The translations under genes were made by a program, and so were the position numbers. Positions 52,401 through 61,400 of a DNA stretch of 64,000 bases are shown here, in pieces. The notes beneath the pieces were generated by a model. That model was not told where the DNA came from. It did no database searches and saw nothing but the letters and a program-made list of their open reading frames with translations. The stretch is taken from assembly GCA_959347315.1 (NCBI GenBank), contig OY365807.1, forward strand, positions 12,882,214 to 12,946,213, in the 5' to 3' direction. Position 1 is the stretch's first letter, and each line of letters opens with the position of its first letter. This stretch comes from Bimastos eiseni. Taxonomy: Eukaryota; Annelida; Clitellata; Crassiclitellata; Lumbricidae.

Positions 52401-55400
52401 ACACATTCATGAGATTAATAAGAAAATATGCTTCACTGACAGAAAACTGCTGGGAGAAAATTGAGAAGATACCTGCGTCTATTGTCTGTGAGCGTGATTC
52501 CAAGGGAGGACACTTTGAGGTTGACCTCGACGGCATCTGGTGGACCAGCTGCTGACCCAAATGTCCGGTCAATTGACCTGGAGACAGCCTCTGGACCCGT
52601 CAAACTCTCCAGATCAACGCTGTTTATGTAGAGAACGTTGAAAGCTGAGAAAAAAAAATCTCTTATACATATATATATATATATAACATATTTATGCATA
52701 TAGAGAGGGTAATGGACAACACACTGGCGAGACAATCAGTAGGAACCAATGCATGGGGTTGATGAGTCCTTCATTCGATATTCAGCGGCTTCGGTAAAAA
52801 TCACCCATTGTCTAATTAAATCAGTATGTCCGTTCAGCCAACCATACATTAGACTGACCATCTCCATGTCCATCCAACCACCTGTTCGTTCATCCGAATT
52901 ACGCAACAACTAAAACGGCATGTTAAGTTACTAGCTTTGGCATCCATGACACACTTCACGTTATGCAGAGCAGCAACAAGTTCACACTGTATGACAGCAA
53001 TTTACATAGCACTATAAAAAGTGAGCTACTGTGAGATTGCTGAGATCACTGTACCTGCATAAACGGAACTCAGATGACTGCTTGATCCCGTCAGAGTCGA
53101 GTCCATTGTATCGAATCCAAAGTCTATAGCATACAAAATGCAAGTCCAAAGTACAAAACAAATACGGAATAGAAAGTAAGCCAGCAGCAAAGTATTTAGA
53201 AGCTGGGATAAGTAACTATAAAATGACAAGTTAATGCTCAATCTTTGTTATGGCGCAGTGTCTTTGAACTGCAACACATCGAATCACAAACAAAGTAACC
53301 ATCATTTTTTAAACATGAACAGCTGTACTTAGGAATGAATATACCAGCACCAGAATCTTAGAAAGCCGGGAAAATTAAATCATTTTAAATGGTGAAAACT
53401 CAGTATCATTAACGTACCACTGACTTCTGGCAGAATGAGTTTCAGTGGGAGTGCCAGTGGCGTCAGAGTGTGCTGATAGACAAGAGCGGCCAATGTTGCT
53501 GCAGAGAAAACCACGATCCAAGACGTAAACAAACAGATCATTAATAACCACCCATCAATTATTACAGATATTACAAACATCAATAAAATATCAGGAACAG
53601 TTCCTTTTAGTTGATCCAAAAGCTGTGCACAGCCATTATAGGCATTAAAGCTGTGTCAGCAACTTTACTCTTCTTTGTCTTGATGTACCAGGACAAAGGA
53701 ATCATCCTCAATCCAACAAAGATCATACGTGAGACTAGAACTATTCTTTGCGAGTAAGCTTTTCAGTTGCTGTACAAGTCAACAAGTGTACTTAGATTCT
53801 GTAACTCTTTTCATGTGTCTGATAATTCTGCTCAGCCGCATACGTCATTTGATTCTTAAGACTTGCTCTTTTATCTGCCATTGGTTATCTGTTTAGTAGA
53901 CTGATCGACCTCTTGGACATCGACATAATTGTGGCTTTGATTTTGGTGCAACATTGGCTGATGCCTTCTGCACTAGATATCAGCGCAATAGAAATTAGCA
54001 ATCACAGTTACACGATGCAGCACTAGTAGAACAGAAATCTTAGATTATCTTTAAGTTGAATATCTTTTTCACCCAGTGGGGATGTTTTTGAGGTTCAAAC
54101 CCTCACTTGTTAACAGCAGCTGTCCACTGCATGGGAACGATAGGCACAATTAAAGGATTTAAATAAATTACCTCATGTACACCATCACAACATATATCAC
54201 CTAGAACAAATGCACTGATCATCTGTGAGGTACAACTTCGAATCAATCACCTGTGATGTCGAAAGGTAGACCTACTCACCGAAAACAGGTTCGATAGAAT
54301 TTCCTTTGAGCTGGACTCCCCTGGACGTCGGTTCAATAAGAAAATGTCTCACAAGTTCTGACTGAGGATCACCTAATAAGAAAATTAGATTCCCAATTAG
54401 ATAATTATAGATAACAGATACAATGGCTTCAGATTCATCTAAATTGTTTGCTCTGTTCAGGTGGTTGTTCTGCTTCTTTCGATCAATTACAGCGCTCTTA
54501 ATTGGAAAACTGGACATATTTCCTGACATAACGCTTAATTGAGACACAAAAACTCCTACGATGAATTTGAAGAACAACATCTATTCAACCCTTTTTACTG
54601 CTGATTTTCATTCTTGATTTTAAGATCTTTTATGATCAGCAAGCGTTCTCGAAGCAGTACATTACTATACTGGTGCAAATAAAAATTTAGATTAGAGAGA
54701 CAATTATCACGTGCCAACAACTTTTCATGTTGTTATACACAGTCCACCATTTTCTACTCTCGGGTCTTTCGAACTGGGAGGAGTGCCACAGAATGGCCAC
54801 TGCTGAAAGCGGCATAATATAACTTAATAAACACAACACAATACATTGAGCAGATTCGAACCTGCAATCAATTCAAGCAGACCTGGTGTGTTAACTAACC
54901 AATTCTCTTCTCAATATTATTTTTGATGTAAATTTATTTTACGACACATCTTTAACAAGGATGATATTATTCATTGTAAACATTATATAGTGCCCTTAAA
55001 AGTTAACTATTGAGGAGTGCTCCCAACTTAGACACGACTGAAAGGCACAGCCTCATGAGAGTAACTTGTGCTTACGGGGCAGTGAGTTCACCCTGTGTAG
55101 AAGAACGAATAGAGTGGCAGGGCCTATATAATTATATAGTTTCGCCCATCTTGAATTTTGCAAGTTCTGTTACCAGCAAAAGTGCTTAAATAAAAGCTAA
55201 GTCCCAGAAACCGAACAGAGACAGCGGAGAAGTCTACCCACCCCGTCTTAACGGTACATTGGGTGGAATCTGTGCCACCTTCACAGCTAGTCCATAAGCT
55301 CCAGGATACGTGTTGCTGTTGCGGACAACAAACCATCCCGGAGGCTTATCCAACAGGTATCCAGTGGCTGAAATATAACAATTACAGGGAACAATTACTG

Positions 55401-58400
55401 ATGAAAATTCAACTATTCTTAAAACAGAACAAATTCTAAGAACTGCCCAATCTGCATGCATGAATATCTCTGTGTGTGTTCAAAAGTATCTGTATAAGTA
55501 GCTGTACGTGCACTCCAGGGTAACAATGGTGTAAAGTAATGAGGCTTATCAATTATAAAGACTATTCAAAGAGGGGTGGAACGAATGATGGGATAAACAA
55601 AGCTCTTGTTTACCTTCTTCCCTTGTCATATTCTCTTTGTGCCAGAGTCTTGAAGTGTCTCGAATGAAACGAAGGGTTTGGTTCGGTCCGTCAGTGCCAT
55701 CTGGTAAAGAAAGTAAATAACACATAAATGCCCATTAACAGTCAACCATTTTTTTAAAAATACGTTCCTGCACGTTCATCGTCAGTTAATCTGAATCTGC
55801 ATAAAGAACTTAGCCAGGTCACTACATGGAGTCTAATCAGCAGGTGGGAACCTTCAATCTTCAGATCATTGACACAGTGTGCGACTGAACAGACCACCTT
55901 CAAGTATAATTCATAAAATTAAGGTGATAAATTAACTTTCTACAGCTTGTTCATGCTTATTCTTAATGTTCATCAGATGCAATGTACCTTAAGCAATAAA
56001 AGTGTAATGTAAGAAGCGTAACAAGTTCTTGAACCTTTAACTGAAAATGCAGATAAGGGGTTTTGAATTCCATACACTCACACAACAGTAGTAATTGTGA
56101 CCACTTAACTAGATCAAAATGATCTTAAGATGTGCAAATATACAACAATATGCAAGTATACAAGTATACAATATACAAGTATACAATATACTACATAAAA
56201 AAATCATAATACCATAACCACAATATAAACTAAAAGTATTTTCAAATTTAATTGCACCAGACAATAAATTTTAACTTATTTTCTTCTCAAAAACTTCAGC
56301 TGTTTTCTATAGAAACTTTGGCACACTGAATCAATCAATAAATCAAAAATACTTGATATAGCACTCCTTCACGATATCTACTCAGAGGCGCTATGGTGTC
56401 ATCGAGTATTTTTACATATTAATTATAGGTTTCAAAAGGCACTACATAAATGTACAAAATGACTGCTTTGATCACAAGACAAAGTTCTTTGGACTTACCA
56501 CCAAGTGATGAAAAACTTGCAGCTCTAGTCCGACCAGAGTAGAATGCATTTGGGGCAGAAGGGCCTAGGGTTGCTGAGCCCCCTACCAAATTCTGCATAG
56601 ACATGTTAGACATTCGTACAGTGTCCTGACCTTTGCCAATGGGATAGCTGAAAGAAATGCAGACATCAAGAAATAAAAACACAAACAATATACTGGCAAA
56701 TCTGAGTGGTATCAATGTATTGGATTTATGTTGAAAAATAGAACAATACTAATAGAATAAAATTTGAATAATAGAACATTTAGAAACATTTGTGAACGGA
56801 TGTATTAGGCTTTTTGCTGTAAACTTGTATCTTTAAGAATTAAAAAACAAATGTAAATCATGAGTATATTCATAAATCTTTTTGCTATCGATAGATTTAT
56901 AAACTCATATAATAAACTTCTGGACACACTAAACACTGACACACAAAAATTTTCTGCCATAAAATTAGAACACAAGAACAAGCTGGAAACATTCATGAAC
57001 TTGGGAGTAACTCTTGTATTCTTACCTGCCCCCAAGTGACGGACTTCTCTGCATTCCCTGAGAGAAAGTTCTTGCTTCGGATCCCAAGGTGCCTCCACCC
57101 GTAACTCCTGAGGTCGAATGCTCCTGGCTGTAGGCAAACTGTCTTTGCTGAAACTGTTGCTGCTGCTGCTGTTGATGCACCTGTTGTTGTTGCAACTGCT
57201 GTTGATGCAACTGCTGCTGTTGTAACTGTTGCTGATGCAACTGTTGCTGCTGCAACTGTTGTTGCTGCAATTGCTGCTGTTGCAACTGTTGTTGATGCAA
57301 CTGCTGTTGTTGTAACTGTTGCTGCTCCAACTGCTGCTTCTGCAACTGTTGCTGTTCAAACTGCTGTTGCTGAATTGTTCCATAACTCTGCCCACCACCC
57401 TCCAAGCTCTGCAGGTGTTCCAGAATGGGTGGAATTCCCCAATTTCCACCGCATATCGGTGCACTTACCGCCTCGATCCTTTCTTCCCTGCTCTCCATCT
57501 GCGCCTGTTGCTGATACTGTTGTCTCGATGTCTGCTCACTCAAGTGTGGTTGTCCACTGACACTTGATGCACTGTACGAAATGTTTGACGACCGTGGTTG
57601 TCCTTCGTGTTGTTCGACATAAGACTGGTATTGGACGTGTTTCTGTACACCCGTTGTGCACGGTTGTCCAATGACGTTACCACTCTGCACAAACTGGTCT
57701 GAGTGTCGTCCCTGTTGTACACCAGACGATTGCATCTCACGTTGCTGTTGAGTGTACTGCAGCGTCTGCACACCACCACTCCCCCTCAGAGTATTTGCAC
57801 CTCCACTATGTAGAGTCTGTATGCCACCACTCTGCGATAGAACATTCACACAAAACTTGAGCTTCAATGTTACTGGTATCTTGAACAAGTTGTGAGTAGT
57901 ATGGCTCTAAATTTTTCGCAGTCATCGCGGGATTCGTAAAAGTTGCGAATTTTGGATGTCATCGCGAATTTTAACATTTGGCTGCAAATTCTCGCAATTT
58001 CTCAACATCTGAGCAGGAAAACGCAAATAAGTCGTAAAACATTTATCCTATGTTCGATAAGTAACCAAATTATCGTCCATAACTTAGTTAACTTAAGTTC
58101 CAGAACGAATTGACCCTTAATGATAAATTGATAATGAAATCTATGGTTTGCTAGGTCACCGACTCACCGTATAGGCCAACATATGCTACATGTGACGTAA
58201 TTGTAATTAGTTGCATTTCTGTTTACAACTACTGTCTACTGATTAACTGAATTTCTGTATTTAAGTAATTTAACTAATTTGAAATGGATAGCTCCAAGTG
58301 TTCGGCTAAATCAAAAACTGGTACGTTAGTTGCACCACAGTTGAGGGAACAATAAGTTATATCCGTAGTATTAAGAGTGAAAATCTACCAATATACATAC

Positions 58401-61400
58401 AACCTTATATTATATACCAGAATGTTGGCAAACTGCCGCTCGTAATGACTTACATTATTATAAGTATATTACCCAATATATAGTGAGTGACTGATTGGTG
58501 ATTGACCGATTGCTATTTATAGTAAATTTAATGACCAATTAAATTAGTCCAGTTAGTGTCACTGTGGCATACCAGCCATTAGGCCTATTGGCATGAATGA
58601 TTATTGACTTATTTAATTTATTACAATTTGACCGCGAACACGCTGCGAATTCTGTTTTTGGCCGCAAATGGGGTGCGAATTTTGAAATTTTTGATCACGA
58701 AAAATGTACAACCCTAGTTATAAGAATCAATTACATCCTAGACATAGACAGATGCTTAGACTCAATTAAAATTAACCAGGACAGATTACCAGACTTTAAA
58801 ATTCACCAACAGACAGGCAATCGAACATCGCAAAGACTATCTGTACAGATCAGAAACCACAAATCCCATTCTCTGCAAGTCATAATGTTTCACTAAACCT
58901 TGTTAAATTATAGCCTACCTGGCTGGTTATAAATTTTCAGTAATGCCCACATGGAGAGCACATCATTTGTATTAGAGCCTACCCAACGCTTTGGTATGGT
59001 TGTGTTAAAGCTTACCTGGACAGGTAATCCTCCATCTCTGTACATCGTCTGCTGAAAGGCAACTTCCTCTGCAGCCGAATATCCTCTGGGCAGCATCTGC
59101 GATGTCTGCTGCTGATGTTGGTTCAATGTGTAGCTGGGACCGACGCCCATGCTACCAGATCCTCTGGATGCGGGTCTGACCATCACCTGCTGCTGATGCA
59201 GCTGACCAAAGTCCATCTCCCGATCCATCTGCCCAAGAGACGACGGCATCGACATGCTACCTGTCATCTTATATTGGTTCGTTCCTCCTGCTGCAGAAAC
59301 CAAAACAATACATCAAGTGATGGAAGACATGGTCGTTGTTGTAGTAATGGTAAGAATAACAACAGATGAAAAGGGTGGGGATGGGTGCAATGTATAATCC
59401 ATTGTCAATCATCATGTTCTTCAACTTCTGGTCCCACGCTTTCCTACATCGATGAGGACGCTTCGTGCCGACACATTCATTGGACCATAATACTGCAAAG
59501 TCCTTCATTAACAATTCCTAGCATTGCACCGAAATTTTCGAAATTTCTTAAGTGGCACCTGTTTAAATCTCTCAAAATGACGAGTTACTTTTAACACCTT
59601 TGTGAGGTCCTTTTAAGCTGCTAGATAAAGACGCCATATAGACACAAGCATTGACATAGCAACATCTTGTGTTTACCAGTTTCAATGCATTCCGTTTCAA
59701 GTGGAAGAATATCTCAGCTGTAACACAGTGAGTCTAAGATCCTTATGCTCATACAAAATTATCTGGCAGTCTGTGCTCCATCTTAAGAAGCTTCTTGCAT
59801 CTCAATCTCTTGCAGCCATGGCTGCGGATTTCTTTCCTCTGCTGAGCAAGATGACCTGTTTCTCTTGCTGATCAAAACTTCCACGGTCATTCAGCTGTCG
59901 TTGACTCGTCTTTCTGGAGTAAGTTGCCTTGGAACAACAGATTTGAGCTCTCACCCATTATTTTTATATGCATATGAAAACCGTTCTATTCAATAATTAT
60001 TTTATGCTGTCAGGGCCAGAGTATCTATGATCTATATCCAACAATATGTTATGTGGAACTATATAAACTTGCAATTATGAAAATTTCACCTGGGTCAATG
60101 AATCTCCCCTAAGAAAACTTTTGTATCATAGCCATAGGGCATTGTCTTTCATATTGAGATGATAAACGTATTGAGATTTCATAATTACGGTTCCATGACA
60201 AAATGTCTTGGACAAAACCTCCTAGACAAAAAGTCTAAAAAAAATGTCCTGGACACAATAATGTTGCAGACTCTACATAGACATACAAAGCAATCATAGT
60301 AGACTATCAAAGACAGAGGAACGTAAATTTACTCTGAGGAGAAGTAAATATTAAGCAGTAATTGTAGTCAACAGACATTAAATATGGCTTCATACGTGGA
60401 GAAATATTCCTACTGTGCAAGTCCAGACAGACAGACAGACGGACAGACAGACAGACGGATGGACGGACAGACAGACAGACAAATCTGAGAGGGTCATAAA
60501 CCATTCCTAACACTCAACATATTTCAACAGTATTCTGTTGTCATGGACTTTGAACTAACTGCAACTCAATCCCTCCAACCTACATTTTCCATCTGCTTCA
60601 ATTAGCAGTTGTATGTTTCACTTCATTGGTCAATGCGTTCGGAGAAGGTTTCAAAGTGAAGGTTTATCTTCACTATATAAAAGATGAATCTGATTTTGCA
60701 TTTAACACACTCACAGCATCTTCTTGCACTTGCATTTGTTCCACCCGATGATGTCATCTGCACTTAATGAAAGTCTAATGGAAGAACGAGTGTCTACTGG
60801 AAGAACGAGTGTATGGTGGTCTGGAATGCATCCTAGATTAATTATCTGGAGGACATTTTTCATCAGGGAAGAAGACTCAAGTGAGAATCAACTACGATCT
60901 TCACTCTGTTGCTACTGACTCTAATAATAGAGATTGGATTGTCTACCTGGGAGACATTCCTAGAGTATTAAACATCAATGTTATTTTATGAGTTCATAAA
61001 TACATGGGTAAACGCTTAGTGTTTACGATTAAAGTATATCTTTACAACATTTTTGTGAGTTACTTCTAAATTGTCGCAGGACATATTGTCTGTGAGGTCT
61101 TGTCAGAGATATTATTTCACCCATAATTATACACACATTGTGCAGATAATATTATTCCAATCAGGTGCACAAAAACATAACAGCTAAAATGCAATTCTGG
61201 GAAGTTTTATAGCGTCCATTTAAATATCTACTCAGGAGCGCTCCCAGACCAACAACAGCTAAAGAAAAAGACTCAAGCGATTAATTAAATCCGATTTAAT
61301 TGGTCAGAAGCAACAAGTGCAGCTCCAAAGGGAGGTCATTCCATATGGAAGGGCCTGCAACCGAGAAAGCCCACCACTTTGAGGCACTAAGTTCACCGGT

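Noticed and set aside
54060..54140. tRNA-like word gggtttgaacctc on the minus strand
   Set aside because: No convincing A-box at the right distance and no stem structure.
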